DNA from: Rosellinia necatrix
Taxonomy: Eukaryota > Ascomycota > Sordariomycetes > Xylariales > Xylariaceae
Assembly (NCBI GenBank): GCA_021209875.1
Contig: JAGYVD010000005.1
Span: forward strand, 744,001-808,000
Reading direction: 5' to 3'
Length of the DNA: 64,000 nucleotides
Shown: positions 54,689 through 64,000 of the stretch, in pieces
How positions within the stretch are numbered: position 1 is the stretch's first letter
How the letters are laid out: every line of letters starts with the position of its first letter
Program-made: the position numbers and the translations under genes
Notes under the pieces: model-generated
Told to the model about the DNA's origin: nothing
What the model saw: the letters and a program-made list of their open reading frames with translations, nothing else
The model's database searches: none

Positions 54689-57624
54689 ATGTTTGTCAGA
54701 AAGCGAGGTATGTTTCCCTAGGACAGACCCCCAGCCCCCAACCCCCCAACCCCATCTCTCGTCCCGTCGGCCGCTGACTAGCAAACAGATGGCCGCCAGG
54801 AGCGTGTCCAGTTCGACAAGATAACAGCCCGTGTATCACGGTTGTGTTATGGCCTTGACACTGACCATGTCGATCCCGTTGCTATCACCCAGAAGGTTAT
54901 CTCGGGCGTCTACGGAGGTGTCACCACAGTCCAGCTTGATGATCTGGTAAGCCCTCCCAACAGAAGTCCCCTTGCCAAAGCGTGCCACGGCTCTGACAGT
55001 ACCTTTTCAACAGGCAGCCGAGACGGCCGCCTATATGACTGTCACCCACCCCGATTATGCCCTCCTCGCCGCACGTATCGCGGTGTCAAACCTACACAAG
55101 CAGACAAAGAAGCAATGGTCTGCCGTCGTCAGCGACCTATACCATTACATCAACCCCAAGAACAAGAAGCCGTCACCTATGATTTCGCAGGAGACTTATG
55201 ATTGCGTCATGAGACACAGAGAAGAGTTTGACTCTGCCATTGTATACGACCGCGATTTCAACTACCAATATTTTGGCTTCAAGACGTTGGAGCGGTCCTA
55301 CCTTCTCAAGATCAACGGCAAGATTGTTGAGAGACCCCAGCACATGATCATGCGCGTGGCGGTCGGCATTTGGGGAGACGACATTGAGAGGGTCCTCGAG
55401 ACCTACAACCTCATGTCCCTTAAATTCTTCACCCATGCTTCTCCGACACTCTTTAATGCGGGAACGCCACAACCCCAGATGTCGTCCTGTTTCTTAGTCG
55501 ACATGAAAGATGATAGCATCGAGGGAATTTATGATACCTTGAAGACATGTGCTATGATTTCTAAGATGGCTGGAGGCATTGGCCTCAATGTTCACCGCAT
55601 CCGTGCCACGGGCTCTTACATCGCTGGAACTAACGGTACATCTAACGGTATTGTTCCCATGCTGCGTGTCTTCAATAACACGGCTCGCTACGTCGATCAA
55701 GGTGGCAACAAGCGGCCTGGCGCCTTCGCCATCTATCTTGAACCATGGCACTCGGATGTGTTTGAGTTCCTAGATTTGCGAAAGAATCATGGGAAGGAGG
55801 AAGTTCGCGCTCGTGACCTCTTCTTGGCCCTTTGGATCCCTGATCTCTTCATGAAGCGTGTCGAGAAGAACGGCGAGTGGACGCTGATGTGCCCGAATGA
55901 GTGCCCCGGCCTTGCTGATGTCTACGGTGATGAGTTTGAGGCTCTCTACGAGGCGTATGAAGCGGAGGGTCGCGGCCGCCAGAAGATAAAGGCTCAGAAG
56001 CTCTGGTATGCCATCCTCGAAGCTCAGACAGAAACCGGCAACCCCTTCATGCTCTACAAGGATCATGCCAATCGCAAGAGCAACCAGAAGAATTTAGGCA
56101 CGATCCGCAGCTCCAATCTCTGCACCGAGATCATCGAGTATTCGGCCCCAGATGAAGTTGCCGTTTGCAACCTAGCATCTATGGCCCTGCCATCATTCGT
56201 GGATTATCACACGGAGAGCTATAACTTCCAAAAGCTACATGAGGTTACTCAAGTTGTTGTTCGCAATCTGAACAAGGTCATCGACGCAAACCATTACCCT
56301 GTTATTGAGGCACGTAACAGCAATATGCGTCACCGACCTATTGGTCTTGGTGTCCAAGGTCTGGCCGATACCTTCCTCGCCCTCCGCATGCCCTTTGAAT
56401 CACCGGAAGCTCGGCAGCTCAACAAGCAGATCTTCGAGACTATGTACCACGCTGCTTTGACTGCATCAATGGAGATTGCTAAAGTGGAGGGTACTTATTC
56501 TACTTACGAGGGTTCACCTGTTTCCCAAGGCATCCTCCAGTACGATATGTGGGACGTTACCCCCTCCGATCTTTGGGACTGGGCTGCCCTCAAAGAGCAG
56601 ATCAAGCAGCATGGTGTACGCAATAGTCTTCTCATGGCTCCTATGCCAACTGCTAGCACCTCGCAGATCTTGGGTAACAACGAGTGCTTTGAACCTTACA
56701 CTTCAAACATTTATTCTCGTCGCGTCTTGGCAGGCGAGTTCCAGGTCGTTAATCCCTGGCTACTCAAGGATCTAGTGGATTTGGGACTGTGGTCTGACAA
56801 TATGAAGAATCGTATTATTGCCGAAAATGGTTCCATCCAGAATATTCCCAGCATACCTACCGAGGTCAAGGCACTATACAAAACCGTCTGGGAGATTTCC
56901 CAGCGCACTGTTGTCCAAATGGCTGCTGATCGTGGTGCATTTATTGATCAGTCTCAGTCTCTCAATATCCACATGAGAGAGCCTACCATGGGCAAAATCA
57001 CAAGCATGCACTTCGCTGGGTGGAAACTCGGTCTGAAGACCGGCATGTACTACCTCCGAACACAGGCCGCTGCTCAACCTATTCAATTTACCGTCGACCA
57101 AGAAGCACTGAAGATGGCAGATTCGGCAACCGCTAGGCCCGGCGCCTTGAAGAAGCGAGCCCCCCCTTCTGGCAGCCACATGTCCTCCCCTTCACCCGCA
57201 ATTTCACGGCCGATGTATGCCAAGAGACAAGACTCAACCCCCGTTTACTCCCGTAATGGAGTTCCTACGCCCGATGCTCCTGAACTACCAGTACAGGAAG
57301 TGGCAAAAGCGAAATCGACTGCGTTGCCCAACGGATCTTCAGTCGTACCCGATGCACTCGAAGGTGAGAGCCCTAAGGCTTTGGCAACTGAGCCTACGGA
57401 AAAGCCTAGAGAGGAGGAACTACCCGAGCCGGCCCTCAATGGTGTCAAGTCACAGCAAGATGAAGACGATGTGGGTAAGAGCAAGGAGCGCGAGTATGAT
57501 ATCTATGCCGATGCTGCCCTAGCTTGTAAGTCCCTTAACTAAAATGGCTCTTGGTGAAACACGCGCTAACAATCCCACAGGTAGCATTGAGAACCCCGAA
57601 TCTTGTGTGATGTGCAGTGGCTAA
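54689..57624 (+). CDS. RNR1: ribonucleoside-diphosphate reductase large subunit
   Basis: Exons 54689-54707, 54789-54946, 55014-57525 and 57581-57624 give 910 residues. The enzyme makes deoxyribonucleotides from ribonucleoside diphosphates together with the small subunit. An ATP-cone starts the protein ([18 protein letters not shown]). Class Ia catalytic residues are all visible: Cys218 in QMSSCFL, Asn427, thiyl Cys429 and Glu431 in NLCTEI, Cys444 in CNLASMAL, and the [14 protein letters not shown] loop at 603. The last exon, only 44 nt, encodes the C-terminal swinging thiols in [10 protein letters not shown] (Cys905 and Cys908). Between the core and this tail is a variable linker of about 130 residues, as in other fungi. 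Intron 1 follows codon 6. MluI-box motifs upstream point to S-phase control. Confidence 0.98.
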
Positions 57625-58807
57625 TGGGGGCCGCGTTGGAATACGTAATGATGATGTTATGGAACGGATGACGATAATATTAATACGTGATGGACGACAC
57701 GCATGAGTGGGATGCTTGGCTCCTAGAGCAGGCTTGGAATTCTACATGACAGTGGGAATAGACATTGACGCTCACGTAACTCGGTGTATTGTACAGATAC
57801 TAGAACATTTCGCTGTTTGACAGTATTTCTACACGTTCCTCTTCGCGCACAGTAGGCTTGATGAGCTATATAATAAAAAAAAGTACACCCGCAGCATATT
57901 CATGTTCTTAGGTGTTTTAATCACCGTGTTTTATATGTGGACCGCAGTGTTCGTCAACGTCTTAGCTGATTTAACGCATCTTGGAAAGCTCAAACTACGA
58001 ATTACACTTGCCTTACTGGTCAATGTAGAATAGTATATGTACATGCATAACGTAGATGCCGTTGGTGTATGTGCCCGGCAGCACGAACCTACTTCCTAAT
58101 TATCTCCGGTGTAATTATAGTCTAGACCCCTCCCCCCAATCAGGGACTCGGCACACGATACTCCAGTGTTATTAAGATTTTACCAATATTCGCGATATGA
58201 TCACCGGTGACTGCTAGGCGCGGAGAAATATCCAGATGATTCATAACTCTACATACTCCAGGATTGTGTGGGTGGTTATCAATCAGCCCAGGCATGGGCT
58301 TACTTGCAGTATGTTCTATAAAGGAGTAAGAAAATATAATTCAAAGCGTCAAACGTTCATATATGGTTCTCTATTCATTGATTAACCACCCATCCCTCTC
58401 AGGCCAAGCTATGTGACAATTCAACCATATGTTTGACAGCAGATTCAACATTACATTTCTAGCCCTCGCGTTGCGGATTACTGAACATGTGCTGACTGCC
58501 GATGTTCCTAGAACACTGGTTGCATAATCAAACGTCATCTGCCGAGGATGCTTGATGATCACGACGTATTTAACTCGGTAATCATATTACTGAGCATCAT
58601 CACAGGAAATATATAGTCGATCGGGCTCTGAAGGGATGATGTCGCCATCATTTCGCGATTCGGAAATAGTGATCTAGCGAGCACAAGACTACTTAAAAGC
58701 CAAAAGATTACTGATCACCACCAATATAAAGATGTTGTTCCTCTAAATGAAGCTGGGAACTCTCATCCGTCCATCACCCAGTGTATTCATTGTCCATAAT
58801 AACAAAG
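57625..58807. other. intergenic region, nothing recognised
   Basis: RNR1 3' UTR on the left and carbonic anhydrase promoter on the right. No gene or RNA recognised. Confidence 0.5.
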
Positions 58808-59693
58808 ATGACTTCACTATTAGCTCCAGAGCTCCTCCAACGAGCTGAGTACGAATACCTGATGAGCTCTAATATTTTGAAGCTAATAGGGGACACTACA
58901 GAATCTTGTCCAGAGGCCACCAGCCTCTCCCCTACTTGCCAGCAACTGAGCTATCCCCCAAAAAGATGATATGTGGGTATTATCACGGAGTAGCCGCTTA
59001 TATATACCGTTAATTCCATATGGCGTTAACGGCGTCGTTTTACTGTCACAGGTATTTAATTGTGTAAAGTTTAATATGAGAGCATTAATTAATATATTGA
59101 ATAGTCTGCTGCTTAGATCGACGTGTTAAGCCTGAGAAATTCCTTGGCCTTACAGAGTCGGACGGTATGCCTCTTGGCTCCTAACCGCTAAATTATACTC
59201 AATAAACCTATAGGAGTTATCCTCATGAGAACTGCGTCCGGTACTCCAGCAAGAAACATTGTCGACATCGTGGCGATTGACACCCTAGCCGGGCTCACTG
59301 AACTCATCGTGGTTAAGCATACTGGTGAGTAGAATCCCCTAGATCCGTATTAATTATTTGAAAGCCTGAACTCCCCCGCTCTCTAGACTGTGGCGCGACA
59401 CATATGACAGATGAAGATATCCGCAATCATATAGTCAAGCACAATCCGGACCTTGAGGGGAAGGTGGACGACTTCACGGCTATGACTACCACTGAGTAGG
59501 TTTTCCATCGCCGTCGGCCAATGACCGTAGGCTACAATCTCGCGCTTATATCTACTCCGCTAGTATCGTTGAGCGAACTCGAAAGGATGTAGAACTTATC
59601 AAGTCCTCCCCCCTTATCAGAAAAGAGCTGCGAGATACCGTCTCGGGCCTACTCTATGACATCAAGACCGGAGAAGTCACGAAGGTCGTCTAG
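58808..59693 (+). CDS. beta-carbonic anhydrase, six small exons
   Basis: Found by splice reading; no exon exceeds 130 nt. Exons 58808-58848, 58890-58972, 59105-59164, 59214-59324, 59387-59495 and 59564-59693 sum to 177 codons in frame. Beta-class carbonic anhydrases interconvert CO2 and bicarbonate with a zinc held by two Cys and one His. The zinc motifs are present: CLDRR (C-x-D-x-R) with VKPEKFLGL after it, and KHTDCG (H-x-x-C) assembled by the fourth intron. The C-terminus SSPLIRKELRDTVSGLLYDIKTGEV is typical of short fungal members. The last four exons are well supported. Intron 1 (41 nt) is unusually short and intron 2 (132 nt) has a weak donor, so the first 41 residues are tentative. 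A catalytically intact core is indicated. Confidence 0.75.
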
Positions 59694-62600
59694 AGCCCAG
59701 AGTATGCTCCGGGTTTAGAAACTGAAATTACGCAAATTCAAGTTGATGTGGACGAAATAGCGTGGCCAAACTACGCGGTGCTCTATGTAGGATATGGAAC
59801 GAGGAACACTCCTTTGATACTCGCCCAGCTACTGATAGGCTCTCGCTTAGAAATTAATCTTATGAACGGTCTGATTTTCTGTCCGGTAAACCCTATATCA
59901 CAGCCTGACCATAGCTAAAGCGATGCCAAGTTCGCCGCTACGAAATATGCCGTATGATATGGGGTAGATGAGAATTCTAGAAATGTGAACTACGAAGAAT
60001 GTGATCTTATAATCTGGGGAAGTTATATACAAGTCCACATATCAGCTTCTTAACATTGCTCATAGTAGCGTTGCTATATAAATTGCCCATCTGAGGAGTC
60101 AATGCGAGAAACTAGCAAATGACGACGCGTGTAAAAGGAGGTGCATATATCCCAAGATGGCATAGGGTTGCATCGCGTATTAGCCATACTCTAAATAAGT
60201 TAATCTTTCGATTTTTGACTTTATCGGCGCTATTGTTAAGTCTAGCCTTCATGGATTGTTGTCTATTCTATAATGGCGTGGCGAGGATTTTCCGGCTATG
60301 TATACATAGATCTATCACCAGCCACTCAAATTTGATGGGACTAATTCAACCATCTCTACCGGCGCAGCCCTTAGCTTCATCTCACCACACGTGGAAATAA
60401 GGCACCTAATCTCTGTGTCAGATAACAGCGCTTGAAACCGAGCCGGTGTGCGAGTGGGCTATCTCACTAGTGCCCTGGTAGCCTATACACATCGCACGTA
60501 GATTTTAGTCGCTAATGATAAATAGGATGGCCTGCTTCTGAATTATCACGAGCAAATGCGTGAGATGCGAACGGCGAGGAAGCTAAATTGCGCGGATGTT
60601 GTCAGAGTGAGTAATAACCAGAGCCGGTAGTCACTAGGTAAGACAACTAAAACTGCTTGGTGGGGGGGGTTAACTACCAAGTGGCACATTAGGTGCATGC
60701 ATGGGCCATTCATCAAGATCGTTCTTGGCGGTTGCTACTGGTACACTAGCTGCCCAGGTGTTGATCAGATCGATCGATCTACATCTACGCCCACACATAC
60801 GTGAATCTACGTATACACATGCATAGGTCACGGTCGCGAGTGGGGGAAGAAAAAGAAAAAAGGAAAAAGGAAGAAGAACTAAAGCGGGGGTTGAGATAGT
60901 TGCCGTCTAGGGGTTCCCAGGTATAAACAAAGCGAACGGAAAGTAGAAGTCAAAGTCAGCGTGGGAAGTAGGTCTGTCAGTCCTTTGTCTAAAACCATCG
61001 AAGCACGGCTAGAACATCAATTTTTGCCTCTCTGGCGGTGACCTGACTAGCTTGTATTGGCATAGAGCTAGTTGAGTTGGGAATCGGTGTATTTTCGAAC
61101 GGTAGAACTTCGCAAAGCTTGTTTGACTGAAACAGAGCATGTCTTACATGCATCGGCCAATGGCCGCATAGGGCCAGGTGTGTGGGATTCGTGGTGAAGA
61201 TGCCAGCAGTTTTATTATATCTAGTCGCAATGAAGCAACAAATAGGGCTGCGATAGAAGGTCAGTAGTATCGCAATATTGATGGGGAAATATTATCGGCC
61301 AGGTGAGTGAACATGCATCTGAGTCCCGTCTCAGAGGACGCTGCAGACAGCTGTCGTGAGCAGATAGTGGCAGGCAAGTACGCAGCTAGACGTCATCAAC
61401 TTCATTACTACCGAGGTAGGTATTTACTTACCTAGGTAATCCCAACCTTCGGTTCAGGCCGTTTTGCGTACGTAGTACATACAATAGATGAGTTGAGAAC
61501 CGTTTTCATGTTGCATTGCCTACCTAGTCTTATTGCACATCGTGATACATCCTAATCTAATAGCGAGGAGAAGGCAAGATGATCTTGATGGATCTCTGCC
61601 TAAATATACGGGACGCTGTTACATACAGTAATTGGCCATACAGTAGGTATCACGCACGATTTGGCCACGATTTAGGTAGCCGCCCTTAGGTACTCGGAAC
61701 CGGCACACATATCAGATCAGATCCGACAGGCAGTGAGTGGGTGTGCCGGCCAATGAGGGGTATGGAAACCACTGACTTGCTTCTTGATTCGGTAAATCCT
61801 CATGACCCCACTTCTTGCTCTCCACTACATTATCACAACTACGTAGGGGTACTTTAGGCGGGTTGGGTGCCCCCTCAGAAGGCGCTTATAAGAGAGAATA
61901 CTATACACTCATCACGGGGTGATGTAACTATTTCTTCCTAATAAAGCACTCATTACGTTAGGCAGGATATACATTGGATTAGGATAGGAGGGCAAAAATC
62001 ACTAGTTACTCAAGTAGGGATAACAGATGGGATTTTATTATATGCCCATACTTACACTGATTGGTGCCATGCTTCGCTGCCTGTAGTGTAGTGTAGGCAT
62101 TCTGGGACCGTCAAATAAATTAACGAAAACAATGCATCCACGTGTACAACTACACAATCGGGCCACGGCATGTCATATTTGTCAGGTTCTACATAATTTC
62201 AACCAGCGCGCGTTACAAAAGCCCAAGTGTTGTCGGATTGGTAAACAAGGTTGGGTACAGGTTATGTCGGCAAATCCGTGAAATAACTAGAATCTTGGAA
62301 CACCAACCCCCGGCGCAACCTATGAATATGATGAACGTCATCTCGACTTGCTGTAAAAATTCCCCGGGATATCGGGTCATCGGCAGGGAGTTAGGTACTT
62401 ACTAGGGCGGTAATTGGGGAAACCATGTCCCCTACACATGGATTAGACCCGCATATTCCCCAACTCAAGAGCACTCTGGTCGATCTTCCTGGCTTGTCAT
62501 TCATTGGCGCCGGCATGACATTACACTGCATACATTTCCCGACATTTGCATCACAAGCTGAAATTGACATCCGGCATAACCAACACCCTCGTTGCGGGTC

Positions 62601-64000
62601 GACTGGATTCGGGCTAGATGAGCCGACTCGGCGGGAAGGCAGTGCTGATGCCTACCTGCCACCATCTCAGCACTCGGTAGGAACCTCTAGGTAAGTACAT
62701 ACCACCTATGTAGTGTTTGTTTGGTGCGCCCCGTCCGCGCTAGTCATCCCAGCAATAATGTCCTGTGCCGTGTGGGGAAAGCCCCTCCATGCCACAATTC
62801 GTGCCTGGGTAAAGACGAGAAACTTGGAAAACGGGAGGGCACTTTACATCATCATATATTTCTTAAGAAATTGGTGATTGGCGTTCATGCGGATACAAAA
62901 ATCCCAACGGGCAGGTGATCAAGGTGTTAATGTTGCGAGCGGATAACGAGGCACACCTTGGAAATCTTTCAAGTTTCGTGGGCGTGCTACACGTTCGGTG
63001 GGCATGTGTACCTGTTGTAGCCGTGTCAGCATCTATTGACGTAGCCCTGGAGGTACCTACCTACCTCCTACTTACCCTCCCCTGTAGGACTACTTTCGTA
63101 GAACAATGAACAAAATCACTATGACGGAATCTACGTGACACAATAGGCAGCGGATGCTCATACTACCTAGCCAGTGGTATCTGCAATCGCACTTGAATAT
63201 TTAACCTGTGGCGGCTCCTTCCAAAGGCGCCTCCCCCTCAAATCTACCTTGATAGAAGTCACTGCGCAATAACACCGACTATTACACAAGATATTGTTCG
63301 GTTTTGGTCGTGCCTTCTTGGTAGTTTCTCTTTCCTTCTATTACAGACTACAAATTACGAAAGGACACTCTCAGTTTGCAGAGCTGGCGATTTGGCGGAA
63401 GCAGCTACCAACAGATCCTCCAACAACACCCTAGGTACGAAGCAGCTGATAAACACCACAGATTGTGTTCTTTCCCTACATGGAAACCAAGATTTCTTTT
63501 TAAACAAAGAACATATTATTACATACTCCCGCTTATTTGCCATTATCGTCGCATACCTCGCTAGACAATCTCGGTGAGTTTGACACGAGGACACACGGCC
63601 CATCTGGTCTCTTGTCCTCTGGCCTTCCGCCTTCTGCCTTCTGCTTTCTTCCATTATCCGCTGCCCTCGCCCGCTCCTACCTCGTATACTGAAGCACCCG
63701 AGGTTTAATGTCAAGTTGTGCCGCCTTCAGGCCACATGCTGTACCTTCCCTTTCTCTTCGGCAAATTACCCCACACGGAATACTTCCATACCTCTCCTCA
63801 ACCACCCTTTTTCCCGTCCTATATCCTCCTTAACCGCATCGTGTGCACCATTTACAAACCTGCACAAGCCCTCCTCTCCAGCCTCTATACAACCTCCATT
63901 CGGTAGTCCTACCTATTAATCCACCTACGATTTATCCTAGGTTCCTCCTACTCGTTAAGTAAGTTATCTGACTTCATTAGGCGATGCCCTGCATCGCTAA
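59694..64000. other. gene-poor region to the end of the window
   Basis: The frame of the carbonic anhydrase stays open for 74 codons past its TAG, to a TAA at 59916-59918, without a known domain. Beyond that there are only short frames (for example 60119-60400 and 62425-62694) lacking support. TACCTAGGTA lies at 61429-61438. From about 63560 the plus strand becomes pyrimidine-rich (repeated CTTCTGCCTTC-like units), which may be the promoter or 5' UTR of a gene beyond the window. Confidence 0.5.

Noticed and set aside
1..64000. tRNA, 5S rRNA, CRISPR arrays or intact transposons
   Set aside because: Scanning for B-box-like GGTTCGANNCC on both strands, spaced repeats, terminal inverted repeats and transposase or reverse transcriptase motifs gave nothing convincing.

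Overview
The window looks like a chromosomal segment of a filamentous ascomycete (Pezizomycotina, probably Sordariomycetes; the class is inference). Evidence: genes carry short introns of about 45-180 nt with GTRNGT donors and CTAAC/CTGAC branch points; two HET-domain genes are present; there is a CYS3/MetR-type bZIP factor, a WSC-copper radical oxidase, a GH64 glucanase and an SSU1-type sulfite pump; gene-poor AT-rich spacers separate the genes. I see no viral, plasmid, CRISPR or bacterial-operon features and no tRNA or rRNA gene. Nineteen protein-coding loci are called, two of them probably broken. Most exon joins were found by reading splice signals and checking that the summed exons stay in frame.

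Layout. 0.8-2.0 kb: secreted thioredoxin-reductase-like flavoprotein (-). 5.0-8.7 kb: a two-domain class V PLP enzyme (+) meeting an Asp/Glu racemase (-) tail to tail. 10.3-14.1 kb: PAPS reductase (-) and an SSU1-like sulfite exporter (+), head to head. 14.7-16.1 kb: a WW-HET gene with an internal stop (-), followed by a 34-nt perfect hairpin. 16.9-18.3 kb: GH64 glucanase (-). 19.6-21.9 kb: SF1 helicase fused to a RecB/Cas4-like nuclease (-). 24.4-25.6 kb: a small Cys-rich protein and a small gene with a premature TAG. 26.2-29.6 kb: a four-exon DUF2235-like/GTPase fusion whose hydrolase nucleophile is missing (-). 31.0-32.7 kb: cytochrome P450 (-). 33.6-36.1 kb: WSC-WSC-copper radical oxidase, five exons (-). 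37.2-39.6 kb: intact HET protein (+). 40.6-41.3 kb: small mitochondrial-type protein (+). 41.9-43.5 kb: CYS3/MetR bZIP with an 861-nt intron (-). 46.6-48.4 kb: CHL4/CENP-N kinetochore protein (+). 48.8-50.5 kb: TatD nuclease (-). 50.9-52.0 kb: short-chain dehydrogenase, five exons (-). 54.7-57.6 kb: ribonucleotide reductase large subunit (+) with MluI-box promoter motifs. 58.8-59.7 kb: a six-exon beta-carbonic anhydrase with no long open frame (+). 59.7-64 kb: no gene seen.

How the genes relate. Housekeeping genes (RNR1, CHL4, TatD, small mitochondrial protein, bZIP) lie in the right half. The left half is accessory in character: allorecognition-type genes, secreted carbohydrate-active or oxidative enzymes, orphan fusions and decayed genes. 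Sulfur is the one shared theme: sulfite is made by PAPS reductase, exported by the neighbouring pump, and the CYS3/MetR-type regulator of that pathway sits about 28 kb away. The best candidates for undescribed biology are the PLP-epimerase fusion plus racemase pair, the DUF2235-GTPase fusion and the helicase-nuclease.
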